Shown: positions 46,231 to 57,765 of the stretch, piece by piece
How the letters are laid out: the number at the start of each line of letters is the position of its first letter
Numbering within the stretch: the first letter of the stretch is position 1
Origin: Muscardinus avellanarius
Taxonomy: Eukaryota; Chordata; Mammalia; Rodentia; Gliridae
Reading direction: 5' to 3'
DNA: 64,000 bases
Assembly (NCBI GenBank): GCA_963383645.1
Contig: OY726565.1
Coordinates: 27,676,966 to 27,740,965, forward strand
The notes under the pieces: generated by a model
Seen by the model: the letters and a program-made list of their open reading frames with translations, nothing else
The model's database searches: none
Told to the model about the DNA's origin: nothing
Made by a program: the position numbers and the translations under genes

Positions 46231-46365
46231 GGAAGAAATGAAGGAAGGAAGGGCGAGAAACTGAATTAGAGTTTATATATGAGTTCATTACCTCACTATG
46301 ATCCCATTCAAGTATATGTACCTGTAGAGAGATACCATTTCATACAGCTTTTAAAAATATCTTCC
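46187..46365 (+). repeat. direct duplication, copy 1 (partner 47690-47880)
   Basis: After the dID fragment both copies share non-repeat sequence: agaaactgaatt, then cactatgatcccattcaagt, then gagataccatttcatacagc at this copy. They differ at roughly one base in ten, with small indels in the GAAA-rich section. Confidence 0.82.
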
Positions 46366-47424
46366 ATCCAGCCCTGTCAGATACTCTCTCTGATTTAAGG
46401 CTAGTACTGTTTTCTGAGGACTCTCTGCCTTTACTTCTACACATATAAGTTGCTGTAGCTTCTGGGAAGAAAGGCTAAGGCAGTCTAAAGATTTTAATAA
46501 TTTTGTTTTGGATCTGTCACTTATTAACAATTCTCGACAGAAACTCAACAGTTTGTGCACCCCCAAAATTTCTGAAACTGAAAGCTACTGTGGATCAAAA
46601 TCTTGTTTAAATCTAAGTTCTTTATCTGTACCTCATTTATTTGATTTATTTAATGGCACAAGAAAAACATTCTGAGGAACGTAATGTTTCATGTTCTTTG
46701 TTTTCCGAGTGCAAAATAATGGTGCCAGAAATGATTCTCCAGTCTGCAAAACCATCAAGTGAATGTAAGCATGGGTTCTTGTATTTACTGTTGCTGTCTG
46801 GCTCAGGAATTCACTACTGTTAATGGAGACTCGATTCAGCGCTTGTAACTCATCTTCTGAGCAGATGCCCTAATAAGGAGTAGTATTTTCAAACATACTC
46901 CAGCTGCTCTATTTTTGTTCATTCCTTGCTCTGAACTACGAATTTTGAGTTTGGCTGAGTTGGAGATAAACTTTCAGGTTGGCGTGACAGAAAAACAATA
47001 CTGATTTGAGTAATTATTTTATTATTAATTTTAATCTCTGAATATAGGAGAAGAAAGTTAATTTATTAAGTGCTTTCAAGACACAATACTAAGAATTCAA
47101 ATTACATGCAGTGATAACTATTTAATTTTAAGATAATTCTTAAGCAGGAGATCTATTTCAGAATGGGCATCATAGATATTTCATGGAGTTGGAAATGGAA
47201 CAAGAAATATATCTGATCACATTTAAACAGATGACCAATTTGGGTGTGTCTTCATTTAATACAAAGTGGTTTAAAGTATACTTTATTGATTGATTTTATT
47301 AATACTTTTACAGGAAAGCAAAAGGAGGATGTACAAAACTCATGCAATGTTACCACTAACTGCAAGTTCATTGTGCATATATATATTTTCGGCAATTTTT
47401 ATGATTGTGCTAATAATATTGATA

Positions 47425-47605
47425 AAACCCATTAGCAATAATAACTACAACTTATTGAGCAATTACCACATGCAAACCATGTTTTAAAAAGCTTTGTGTA
47501 TTAATTATTTCAACCCACAAAACAGAGCCATATGGTTATATGATTATTTCCCCTTTACAGGTTCCTGGTTTGCCCCAGGTCACACAACTCTCAGAAATTG
47601 AAGTA
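47425..47605 (+). mobile_element. MIR SINE fossil
   Basis: caacttattgagcaattacc, then ttttaaaaagctttgtg, cccctttacag and ccccaggtcacacaactc follow the order of the MIR core and flanks. The sequence is diverged, as expected for this pre-placental SINE. Confidence 0.55.
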
Positions 47606-47606
47606 G

Positions 47607-47760
47607 AAGCCTGGTATGCTGATGTACAGCTGTAATTTAGTCAGGCCTTCATTTAGTGAGACCCTGTTTCAAATTTTTAAAAAAGGAATAGGGTATAGCT
47701 CAGAGGTAGAATGTCCCTGGTTTCAATTCTTAGTACTGAAGGAAAAAAAGAAAGAAAGAA
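47607..47760 (+). mobile_element. B1-dID SINE, diverged
   Basis: cctggtatgctgatgtacag, tttagtgagaccctgtttca and gtatagctcagaggtagaat show left and right halves; the left half has an internal deletion. The tail is GAAA-rich. Confidence 0.7.
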
Positions 47761-47880
47761 CAAAGGAAAAGAAAGAAACTGAATTTGAGATTATATTCTT
47801 ATATTCATTATGTCACTATGATCCCATTCAAGTGTATGTATCTGTAGGGAGATACCATTTTACACAGCTTTTAAAAACAA
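47690..47880 (+). repeat. direct duplication, copy 2 (partner 46187-46365)
   Basis: This copy carries the longer version: a more complete B1-dID (from about 47607, ggtatgctgatgtacagctg) upstream of the shared right half, and the same flank (cactatgatcccattcaagt, gagataccattttacacagc). It is therefore the likely source. Confidence 0.82.
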
Positions 47881-48157
47881 TCAAAAGGTTTATAATTATT
47901 TTTGTTTTATTACTCTGCCATTTTTAGATTAAAAATTAAAATAACTACCTTGTAGGTAGTTTGGACAGTTAATAAATGGTTGAAGAAATCAATAGATATA
48001 TTTAAATGATTACCTTGTATGGTTTCCATAAGACCTAATTCAGAATTATCTGGTTCACCTGGGTGGTCTAATCTCCCACACCTTAAAGTACTCATCATCT
48101 AATAGTGTTTCACCCCTTTTCATAGCCTTACTTTAAAATATTTGAAGTATCTTCTGA

Positions 48158-48160
48158 AAA

Positions 48161-48192
<32 letters not shown>

Positions 48193-48193
48193 A
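48158..48193. repeat. (AAAT)n microsatellite
   Basis: About eight AAAT units in unique AT-rich sequence. Confidence 0.95.
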
Positions 48194-48629
48194 AAACACT
48201 TAACACACCATGTCAGGAGACCTGTGCCAGGGCACAGTTAGGTTGAGCTAGATGGATGTGAGAGATTTTGGTCTTAAAATAAATCCTTTCTCTCTGAAAG
48301 TTAGTGGACAACAGGGAGGAAGAGATGCCATAATAGTTAAGGGCATGAGTTCCATTTGCTAGGAGAGTGCTGGCTGGGAAAGAATCATGTTTCTGTAAAC
48401 TCTGGTATGTGGAAACTGGGACATTCACTTGGAAGATTGGTGAAATGTCCACAGTGCCGTCAGTCAGCTGTACTTTCTCCTCACATATCCCACTTGGTGC
48501 ACACACTTGAAGTACTTAGGGATGCCTTGAAGGCAATTCATCTCAGATAAGCATTATCTGCAAGAGAAGGAGCTAAGTCCTCTCTGGACCAGCTCCCTCC
48601 CTCTGCTCTGTTACCCAGCCTGCACTATG

Positions 48630-48870
48630 TTAGGTCAGGGGTCAGGTTAGGAAACTCTGGCTCAAAACCTCTTTTATGTTGTTTTGTGTTTTTTTTTCTT
48701 TTAATGGCCAGTGAGCTAAGAAAAAAATTATAATAGTTGAAAATAATCAAAATAATATTTTTTGTGACAAAAAATAAATTTTGGCATCGATAGATACTGT
48801 TTTATCGAAATGCAGCCATATCTACTCATTTACATGTTTCCAATGACTGCTCTCATGCTGCGTGGGGAGT
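48630..48870 (-). mobile_element. hAT-type DNA transposon fossil, other half
   Basis: caggggtcaggttaggaaac, ggccagtgagctaag, ttttgtgacaaaaaataa and gcagccatatctactcattt follow the order of the same hAT consensus in the orientation of the copy at 23893. It contains the central part that the other copies lack. Confidence 0.65.
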
Positions 48871-49966
48871 TCTCATAGGGATTCTCAAGAAGGAAGACTT
48901 ATGCCCTCAAGGTTAAGACACTTCAGATATTCAACTTTACCCTAAAAATTAATCCCTGACTTAGCTGCTTTCATAAAGCAATAGAAGCATTTTGCTCAAG
49001 CCTAATTTTTCCAGCAGAAAAATCCAGAACTGTGTTTGTTGTTTTACCTATATTTATATCCCTAGCACTCAACGCATTGCCTATACTAAGGACACAAAAT
49101 TCTGTTTGAATGTAAAAACCTTTCCCAAGATTTTTCTGTTTTTTTCTTTCTTCATAAGCTATTCAGGTCTCCTCTCAATCTAACATGAGTTCTACCCATC
49201 CGGCTCACCCAAACTGTCCTGGCTGGGTCACAGAAAAGTGGAAAGATATGAATTTTGAGGTAAAATTGAATTTATGATATAGCTTGCAGATACATATGGA
49301 AAACCAATAAGATGTATAGAACAGAAAAGAAATTCTACTTTGACATGAATAAATGGTTCTTACTTATTCTGTGCCTCATTCTGTTCTATGTTCCAGCCAG
49401 ACTCACCTTCCTCAGGCCCACATAGCATCCTTGAGGGGGAGCTCACAAGTGCTGTGCACATGCCTGATCTTACACCAAACTTCATTGTTACGTATCATTA
49501 CAGTGCACCAGTGAGAGTAAATAAGAAAGGAGGCATTGACAAGAGAGAGAAGCTCTGCCTCTGTACCCCTAAAAGTGCTAATCCTTCCATTTGAAAAGTC
49601 ATAATATCTTGATTGTCAAATTCATCTCTTCATTAAAACCCTTCCTACTTAAATTTCAACTTTCCACCAAGGCTAAAGGTAATTTCTCTTAAACTCTTCC
49701 AATACTTTTTCAGAAATTCTCATGTGGTAATGTATATACCTCTTTATCCATAAATACTGTAGATGAACAGTTACTCAAGGATTATAATCATATATATATA
49801 ATCATATATATATATCATTTTATACAACATTGCTTTTAAATGCAGATGAATCTACATAGACATTGTGGAGAAATAAGTATGATGCTTGCTCTGCCAGAAA
49901 ATCATGATTAAATGACAATTACTGATTTTATAATAGCATTTTATTTAACATAAGAGTATTTTCAGT

Positions 49967-50037
49967 GCATTTTTTTTCTTTGTTGTGGTACCCCTGGGGA
50001 TTAAATCCAGAGGCATTCCACTTCAAAGCTAGTCTCC
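49967..50037 (-). mobile_element. dID right-half fragment
   Basis: ttgttgtggtacccctgggg and aggcattccacttcaaagct are the reverse complement of a dID right half. The SINE at 50050 inserted next to it. Confidence 0.6.
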
Positions 50038-50049
50038 AGTGGGTAAATT

Positions 50050-50132
50050 ATAAATTGGGGAGGGCAGGGTGGGCATACTGGGGATTAAACCTAGAACTAT
50101 TATTGTACATTTGAGCTGCAGCCCCAGTCATA

Positions 50133-50173
<41 letters not shown>

Positions 50174-50279
50174 TTAAACAGGTTCTCATTAATTTGCTGA
50201 GAATGGCTCTGAACCTGTGATCCCCATCTTAATCTCCCAAGTCCCTGGATTACAGGCCTTTGCCACCACACCAGCTCTT
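50050..50279 (-). mobile_element. B1-ID SINE with internal (TTG)n
   Basis: AGTGGGTAAATT (50038-50049) and AGTGGGTAGATT (50280-50291) flank it. In reverse complement the right half (gagctgcagccccagtc) and left half (acaggttctcattaatttg) are separated by a (TTG)n run at 50133-50172 that replaced the A-rich linker. Confidence 0.82.
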
Positions 50280-50446
50280 AGTGGGTAGATTTTTAAAGCA
50301 ATTTTTCATCTGTGTCAGCTTTTGTTATTTCTGGGAAATGAATACCTTTTTATTATTTTTATAAAGTAGAAGTGATTTGTAGAAATGGTTTGTTTTATTT
50401 TCTACCTTCTTTTCCCTTTCTTTTTTTCTTTTCCTTTCTTTTCTTT

Positions 50447-50693
50447 CTTTTTTTTTTTTTTTTTGGTTTGTTTTTGTTTTTGTGGTACTAAGGATGGAAT
50501 CCAGGGCCATTCTATCTCCAAGCTACACTCACTCCCAGTTCAATTTTTAATTCTTTATTCTGAAACAGGGTCTCACTGAGTTGCAAAGGGCCTCACTAAG
50601 TAAGCTGGAGGCTGGCCAGGAACCCAAATCCTCCTGTCTCAATTTCCCAAATGCTGGGATTGCAAGTGTGTGCCACCATGCCCTGCCTGGCTC
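50447..50693 (-). mobile_element. B1-dID SINE, older subfamily
   Basis: Reverse-complement landmarks: gtggtactaaggatggaatc, gggccattctatctccaagc, gaaacagggtctcactgagt and gtgtgtgccaccatgccctg. Poly-T on the left; a second T run directly follows at 50694-50708. Confidence 0.85.
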
Positions 50694-52492
50694 TTTTTTT
50701 TTTTTTTTGCCATATATATCATTTCTAAAGCACCGTAATATCAATCTAGATGCATTTTATCAGTTAATTCCATCTCACTGATTTTAGTTATTAATGCTTC
50801 TGTAAACAAGAATAGGTAACTACTATTTTAAGATTTTGAGGCAATAAATGAATGGTAACTACCATTACAGTAAAAGTCAAAGTACCTTAATTAGAAATAA
50901 CTATAGGATAAAAATTTGCATTTATGAGCCATGGTTGGTAAAAGCATTACAGTTTCTAATAGCCTTTTACATGTTAACTTCATTTAATAAAGGTCTTTTA
51001 GCCTTATGAAAACGCTTCAGTAAGACCTGCAAAATTGTCCCTACATTTTGTCATCTTTTGTGGGTGGTTAGAGACAGAGGATCTTTATGAATAAGGGATA
51101 AGAATATAACTGCTTTTCAAGTAAGGTAGTGAATTTTTATTTAGGAAATAAATTTCTGATACCAGGTCAGCACATTGTAACACTTATTATAAAACCATTT
51201 ACATGGTTAGAAGTCTTTTCTTATAACCAAAGAATGTGCTACACATAATGATTACTCATAGTTTTAGTGATGCTCAACAGACTTCATGTTCTGGAACTAC
51301 AAGACAGTAAAAACATTTAGTATTCAGATTCAGACTCAGAACATTACAATGTTTTTTTGTAAAAAGAAAAACCACATTTCTTTTGCTCTTATAAAGCTTC
51401 TGAGAAGTAATCAATTATAAATAACTATAGTTTGAAAACATTCAAATTAAAAAGACTAAAAATCTTAAGACTAAATAAATAAATGTACCTTTATAAATAA
51501 AACAGTTGCATTGAAACACATTACAATAATATAATGATGTAGAAGTATATTAATTAGAAAATATCTAAAAATCTATAAACATCTTAAACTAATATTTTTA
51601 TCTCTGAATTTGAACCTGTAAGAATCTTTGATTGTCTACCTGCATTATAGAAGCTGAAAATAGATTAAAAGCATCTAATGAGAGAGGCTGCAAGAAAGGA
51701 AAGTGTATTGATTAAAAATCCACAGGAAAAAAATAAAGCCCAGAGATAGTTAATCAACTCTAGGTGCTCCAGCCTGCTGCTAAAAATGTCAATGCCTATT
51801 TATACTTTCTTTCTTAGGAAATCCACCCAAGCAATTATTCAATTGTTCTTACAAAGACGACGAAAAAGAACAGAAAATGTCTTCGTGAGAAATAATTACA
51901 TAAAATTTCATGTAGGTTATTTACAGAGTAGTATGGGACTCTAACTTCAGAAAATCATTGAAGACAAATACTAAATGGCATATGTATCAGAGACCCATTT
52001 AGAAGGCTGATGAAAATAGCAAAATCAGGGTAGGAAAAATTTACCTTCCAAGTGCCAATTTACTTTCAGTTCATTTCTTTGGCTTTCTATAAAACTTAGT
52101 AATAATTCTCTTTTCTCATGGATTATTATTTTTATTGTCTTTTTCAAAATAAAGATTCAGCATTTTATTACTTGAGGAAAACATTCTACTTTCATAAGTA
52201 ATGTAATTTACTTAAAAATTTCGAATTAATTTTCGGTATATAGAAAAATGTGAAGGAAAAAAGATGGAATTTATATATGTTGATGTTGCATTTAAATGCA
52301 TTGATTGGCATGCTAAACCAAGTTTTTTCCAGAAATGCTTGAATTCAGCCTACATTTTATTGAAATTATTGATTCCGTTTGTTTTTTCACATTTTAATTG
52401 CAATATATAATTTTACATATTTATGGGATACAGATGTGTACAATGTGTAATGATAAAATCAGGATAATTCACACATTCATAGTCTTTCTAAA

Positions 52493-52601
52493 GGGGTTCT
52501 TTTTTTTTTTTTGTATTTTTTGGAACCGGGAATCGGTTCCAAAAAATATTTTTTTTTATTTTTTGGAACCGGCGCTTTGCCACTGAGCTACATCCGGCCC
52601 C
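52493..52601 (-). mobile_element. ID SINE with an internal inverted copy of its own end
   Basis: TCACACATTCATAGTCTTT (from 52469) and TCACACACTCATATTCTTA (from 52602) are the target duplication. On the minus strand the element starts GGGGCCGGATGTAGCTCAGT, a tRNA-like A box, then GCAAAGCGCCGGTTCC, an A/T-rich insert, and a second B-box-like end with CCCGGTTCC and an A-tail. 52514-52528 and 52534-52548 are perfect 15-base inverted arms around a 5-base loop, and TTTTTTGGAACCGG occurs again at 52558-52572. Confidence 0.75.
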
Positions 52602-52671
52602 TCACACACTCATATTCTTAAACACTTATCATTTCTTCGTATTCAGAACCTTCAGACGTCTTTTGTAGGTA

Positions 52672-52762
52672 TGTAGTGTGGATATTTTTTGGATCAAATC
52701 CAGGGCCTTGTGTGTGCTAATATGCACATTCTCTACGGCTGAGCTTCACCCCACCCAGACTT
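52672..52762 (-). mobile_element. ID-type SINE fragment, undeleted
   Basis: ggatcaaatccagggccttg, tgtgctaatatgcacattct and ctgagcttcaccccaccc are the reverse complement of a full ID. It interrupts the ancient L1 at 52375-53085. Confidence 0.62.
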
Positions 52763-53087
52763 CTCTGTTCTTGTTATTTATAAATTATTTAATAAGTTGT
52801 GAACTCTAATCACCCCACTGTGCTGTACAGCAATAGAACTTGTTCCTCCTGTGTGACTGTATTTTAGTACCCTTCCTCCAGCTTTCCCCTATTCCTCTTC
52901 CCTTCTCTCCTTCCGGACTTGGACTATTCTGTTTGCTCTCTACTTCTTTGAGACTGACATATTTAGCTTCCACATATGGCTGAGAAGATGTGGCATTTGT
53001 CTTTCTGTGCCTGGCTTATTTCGCTCCCTTTCCAGCCATGTTGCCGCAAATGACAGGATTTCGTTGTAGCTCTTGATTTGAATGGCC

Positions 53088-53392
53088 AAGCTGTGTGTGG
53101 CCTGGCGCGTGGATGCCTGGGCAGGAGCGCCTAAGTCAAGTGGCTGTGCAGCTGCCGGGCTTGGTTGGCTCCCTGGTGCCCGTGCTCTGGAGGCAGACAG
53201 GAGTCCCCTCAGACCCCTGCCTGGGCTTCTCCATACTCAGGATGCCCCAGATTCACTGGCCCAGATAGCACGATCAGCCCGCATCTTCTCATGCTGTGAG
53301 CGGCTGGGTGGCATTGTTGAAAGTGGCGCAGTGTCTGTGCTTTTGTTCGGCTTTCTTATTTTTACAGTCACCATTCTGCATACCCTCTAGCT
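53088..53392 (+). other. GC-rich stretch of unknown origin
   Basis: This ~300-bp block is far richer in G and C than its surroundings and has a chance open frame of about 100 codons with no domain that I recognise. It starts exactly where the ancient L1 similarity is lost. It could be an old pseudogene piece, an insertion, or a GC-rich remnant of the L1 neighbourhood. No splice or promoter signals stand out. Confidence 0.5.
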
Positions 53393-53756
53393 AGAAAATT
53401 CACAAAGCCTGTGCCCTTTACAACATGGCACTGAGCTTTCTTCATGGTACAGAGATAGAAACCTTTTTGTTTTGTTGTTTTGCCCTGAATTTGCTTAAAA
53501 GTCCATTTACTAAAAAACATATAAACAGGCAGCTAACCTCTTTTTATAGAATTTTATAATTTACAAAGCCCTTTTATAACTTACAAGCTCATCTCTTGAG
53601 TACAAAGTTATTGAAAGTTTTTAATAGAAGAGTATGTTCAGATTAGGAAAGATCAAGGATTTATTATTGAGGGAAGTTTTATTAAAATGACTTTTAAAGA
53701 TAAACCTAATATGCATATCACTATTCCTTGAAAATTTTGTATACTTTATTCTCTTT

Positions 53757-55620
53757 TATACTTGTGTTGATGCATTTAGTGAGGCTCAAAATGATACATT
53801 CATACATGTAAACATCACTTGGTTAATTGCCCTCTGCATCCCTCTTCTCCACTCCCTCCCCACACATCGAGTGATACTCTAGCCGATTTCTTCTTATGCG
53901 GACATAACATTATTTGAGCTGTTTTCTTCCTCAACCCTTCTTGGCTCCCTCCCCGCCTGCAACCCTCATTCCCTTCCTCTAGTCTGCTGATCTCTCTCTT
54001 CTCTAACAGAAGTCCCTTTTGCTTCCTATTTCTCCCTAGCTTCTGCATATGAGAGAAAACAAACAACCCTTGACTTTCTGAGATTGGCTGATCTCATTTG
54101 GCATAATGCGTTCATCCATTTTCCTGTAAAGATGTTGTTCTTTATAGCTGAGTAAAACTCCACTGTGTCTGTATACCACGTTTTCTTTATCCATTTGTCT
54201 GCTAACAGACACCTAATTGGTCCCCTGATTTATCTGTTATGATTGTGCAGCTATAAACATGACTATGCATGCATACTATAGTATTCTGACTTTGATTTTT
54301 TGTGGAAAGACACCAAGGAGTGGCGTAGCTTAGCCACATAGTGGCTCTGTTCTAGTCCTTTGAGGAACCTCTACACTGATCTCCATAGTGGTTTTACTAA
54401 TTTGCAGTCCCACCACTAGCATGTAAGAGTTCCTCTTTCCCCACATTCTTGCCAGCATTATTGTTGGGCTTCTTGATGATTGCCATTCTAACTGGAGTTA
54501 GATGGAATCTCAGTGCAGTTGTGATTTCCATTTCCCTGATTGCTAATGATGTTGAACTCTTTTCATATATTTATTGGCCATTTGTATTTATTCTTTTGAG
54601 AAATATTTATTCAGTAATTCATTTTTAATTGGATTGTTTACCTAATGTTAAGTTTTTGAGATCCTTCTGTATTCTAGATATTAGTCCTCTATCAGAAGAG
54701 AAGCTGGTGAATCATTTTCTCCCATTTTGTAGGCTCTTTATTCAGACTCTTGTTTTCTTTGCTGAAGAGAAGCTTTTTAATTTGATGCTAGTCCCATTTA
54801 GTAAGTCTGGTTTTATTTCCTGAGCTTTGGGGTCTTACTGAGGAAGTCTCCAGTGCTTTAATATTAGAGAGTTGCTCCTATAGTGATTACAAAGTTTCTG
54901 GTCTAATTTCTAGGTCTTTGATCAATTTTGAATTGTCTTTTGTGCAGGGTGAGAAATAAATATCTAAGTTTCATTCTTCTACATATGGTTATCCAGTTTT
55001 TCAAGTTTCAGTTTTCAATTGTTAAAGATTATATCTAACTGGGCATGGTGGTGTATTCTTGTAATCCCAGTACTTGGGAGGCTGAGACAGGATTGTAGGT
55101 TTGCAGCTAGCCTCAGCTACTTAGTGAGGCCCTCTGAAACTTAATGAGACCCTATTTCAAAATAAAAAATAAAATAGGGCTGGAGGTATAGCTCAGACAG
55201 AACCACAAAAGAAAAGTAAAGGCTATACCTTTCCTCCAGTTATATTTTTGGCAACTTATAAGTGTGAGGATTTTCACATTATTTTCTATTCTATTCTGTT
55301 GGTCGCTGTGTCTTTTTTATGCCAGTACAATGCTGGTTTTATTATAGTGCTGTAGTATAATTTGAAACTAGGTATTGTGATAACTCTAGCATAGTTCTTA
55401 CTGCTCAGAATTGCTTTGTCTATTCTGAATCTTTTGTCTTTCGTCTAAATTCGAGGATTTTTCTAGTACTGTAAAGAATGGCATTGATATTTCAAAAGGG
55501 ACTGTGTTGAACCCAGAGATTACTTTCAGTAGTATGTTCATTTTGACAATATTTATTCTGTCTATCCAAGAACATGGAGGTCTTTTCTTCTAAAATCTTA
55601 ATCATTTTCTTCTTCTCATC
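53757..55620 (-). mobile_element. L1E: old 5'-truncated antisense L1
   Basis: On the minus strand this carries L1 3'UTR and the C-terminal part of ORF2, aligned by eye to 25240-26900 of L1B but strongly diverged, with no open frame longer than about 85 codons. A B1-dID SINE sits at 55038-55212. The 3' end near 53757 lacks a clean A-tract. Confidence 0.75.
55038..55212 (+). mobile_element. B1-dID SINE inside L1E
   Basis: gcatggtggtgtattcttgt, cttagtgaggccctctgaaa and gctggaggtatagctcagac are the landmarks. The right end is truncated after the A box. aaagattatatct and aaaggctatacct flank it. Confidence 0.8.
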
Positions 55621-56049
55621 CAGAAAATAATAGAATTAAATACAACCTTTAAAGGAGCACAAATATTTCAAATTTTATATAGATGGCACCTCAGATTCTA
55701 GTTTTTAAAGGATCTATTTTCAGGGTTGTATCATAAAGCGTTTCCCTATTCATTCTGAGTTATATTCTTCTGATTTCTTCATGGAGTAGAAAAGCCATGA
55801 TTTCACTTTTAAGCTTTCCCTTTTTCACAGCCATTAAATCGTTGGGTCAGTAGTACCTGCACTGCAGCCAGCAATTACTCCCCGCTAAACTTAAGTGACT
55901 ACTGTATTTATTCCCACTTACCAACGCCCGTAATTTTTACATAATGTCAAGCATTTATGTCATTCATTCTACTAATATTCTCCAGCTAACTAACAGTGTG
56001 TAATAAATAGGCTTAATACTCATTTAGCCCATATTGGTTCCATATAAAG

Positions 56050-56260
56050 CAGATGAGGCGTTTAACCCCCTCAACAAGCCTGTGAAGTTATTACAAAAGA
56101 ATATGGCATACTATAGTGATTAACTCTGGATTTTCAAGGGAAAAATAAAAATTGAGAGAAGTTATCACTTGATCAACGTCCCATAGCTAGTAAGTGGCAG
56201 AAAGAAAATTAGAATCTCTGTTTGTACTCAGATTCAGCCATTAACAACTATATCATGCAC
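56050..56260 (+). mobile_element. MIR SINE fossil
   Basis: agttatcacttgatcaacgt, catagctagtaagtggcag and a degenerate tail ending in tactcagattcagcc match the MIR 3' half. The left half is weak. Confidence 0.45.
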
Positions 56261-56489
56261 AGGATATATTTAAAGTGCTATTACCTGCTAATTATGTGTA
56301 TCTGTCAATATCTAGTGTCAGTGTATAGCATATTAGAAGTTTATGTATCTAGAATTTTTGTTTTTATTTTGGACTTCACTTTTCTTTATAAGGAGGAGAT
56401 TATAAAATGCATATTCACATAATTTTACACCCAAAAGCTAAGATTAAAAAACACTAGTATTTTTTTGCTTCTTCAGTGATACTTCTTAC

Positions 56490-56615
56490 TTTATTGCTCC
56501 CATGTTACTCCTGAGGAAAGGTACATGTTGAGAAGTTAAATTCACATTCACAAAGGGAGAGCAGAGCTGGGATCTGAGCCCGCATTTGGGGTGCAGAGTC
56601 TGCTCTCTAAGTGGA
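56490..56615 (+). mobile_element. MIR SINE fossil
   Basis: tactcctgaggaaaggtaca, ttcacattcacaaagggag and agagctgggatctgagcccg correspond to the MIR run from aggaaactgaggc through to the gggattcgaaccc-like tail. Confidence 0.5.
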
Positions 56616-56715
56616 GCCTGGAAGTGACAGTGTCAGCCAGTGTCTGGCTCCAGATACCCAGTGCTTGGAGACCATCTCTGCCAGGGCTTTCTTAAAATAT
56701 GCAAAGGCTCAACCC

Positions 56716-56855
56716 AGCGGTGTTGATGCTCACATGTAATCCCAGTACTTGGGAGGCTGAGACAGGCAGATCACAGGTTTGAGAACAGCCTCAGCAATGT
56801 AGCAAGACTCTCAGCAACCTAGTGAGACCTGTTTCCAAACACAAAACTAAAAAAA

Positions 56856-56893
<38 letters not shown>

Positions 56894-56955
56894 GGGAGGA
56901 ATGTAGCTAAGGGGTGGAATGTTTCTGGGTCCAATTCCTTATACTACTGAGAGAG
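56716..56955 (+). mobile_element. B1-dID SINE with (TG)n linker
   Basis: cagtacttgggaggctgaga, cctcagcaatgtagcaagac and ggaatgtagctaaggggtgg mark the two halves. The A-rich linker between them contains (TG)n at 56857-56892. The tail merges into GA and GGAA runs. Confidence 0.8.
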
Positions 56956-57018
56956 AGGGGGGGAGGGAAGAAGAGGGAGAGAGAGAGAGAGATTGAGCTA
57001 GTACAGAAGGAGGAAGAG

Positions 57019-57087
57019 GAGGAAGGAAGGAAGGAAGGAAGGAAGGAAGGAAGGAAGGAAGGAAGGAAGGAAGGAAGGAAGGAAGGA
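57019..57087. repeat. (GGAA)n microsatellite, about 16 units
   Basis: A nearly pure GGAA array follows a GA-rich SINE tail. GGAA arrays are binding platforms for ETS-family factors in general; a role here is not implied by sequence. Confidence 0.95.
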
Positions 57088-57589
57088 GGAGGAGGAGGAA
57101 GAGGAGAAAGAAGAAATAATCAGACCTTAAATTCTACATTTTTTTCTCTGTACCAAGTGGGGGCATTAGTGACAGTAAAGGTCTCCCTGGGATAGATGGG
57201 AATTGGAAAAGGGATGGGAAGGGAGAAGGAGTTAAGGCAGTGTGGACAGATGTGCACTCCTGGAAGCCTCGTTGCCTGGACAGTGTGTAGTCAGGCAGCA
57301 GCAAAAGAGGCCACTGCTGCAGTGGGGGAAAGTCATGGGGACAGGGGAATTACACAGTTACCCTCACCGGCCACCACTGGTGCTAAACCAAGAACAAGTT
57401 GGCTGTGTTGGCTAGTAGAAGGAAGAGTGCCTAAGCAAGCCTTCGCATCTTGAGGAGTGCCTCTGCATATATATGAGAACACTGGATTCCTTTGTTCTGT
57501 TTATTTATTCGCAAGTCTAAGTTTAATGGTATATACTAATAAAGGCTGGGTTTATTTACATATTTACTCTGAGCCAAATTGGCACAATT

Positions 57590-57765
57590 CTAGTACTTTA
57601 AAACAGGATCCACTTTTATCACCATTTTTTAGCTAAGGAAACTCAAGCTCAGAAAGACTAAGTAGTGTTTCCAGGGCCACATAGCCAATAAATGACAGGG
57701 TCAGTATTTGAATGCAAGAATTTATAGTCTTGGCCCTCATACCATACTGTCATCCTCAATTAATC
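57590..57765 (+). mobile_element. MIR SINE fossil
   Basis: taaggaaactcaagctcag, then aagactaagtagtgtttcca, gggccacatagccaataaat and gtcagtatttgaatgcaag follow the MIR consensus closely. Confidence 0.62.

Larger units (their letters stand above)
52375..53085 (-). mobile_element. ancient L1M 3' end, interrupted by two ID-type SINEs
   Basis: Landmarks of old L1 3'UTRs in reverse complement are present: attttacatatttatggg, gtacaatgtgtaatgat, caccccactgtgctgtac, gcttccacatatggctgag and atgttgccgcaaatgacagg. Two tRNA-derived SINEs (52493-52601 and 52672-52762) split it. Similarity is lost at about 53085, where a GC-rich stretch of unknown origin starts. Confidence 0.78.

Noticed and set aside
53082..53390. 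102-codon open frame as a possible gene
   Set aside because: No recognisable domain, no promoter, splice or polyadenylation signals; long frames are expected in GC-rich DNA. Kept only as a GC-rich anomaly.
56914..57195. 93-codon frame with EGRK repeats
   Set aside because: Translation of the GA and GGAA microsatellites.
57196..57453. 85-codon frame after the GGAA array
   Set aside because: Moderate GC content gives a chance frame; nothing recognisable in the product and no splice context.
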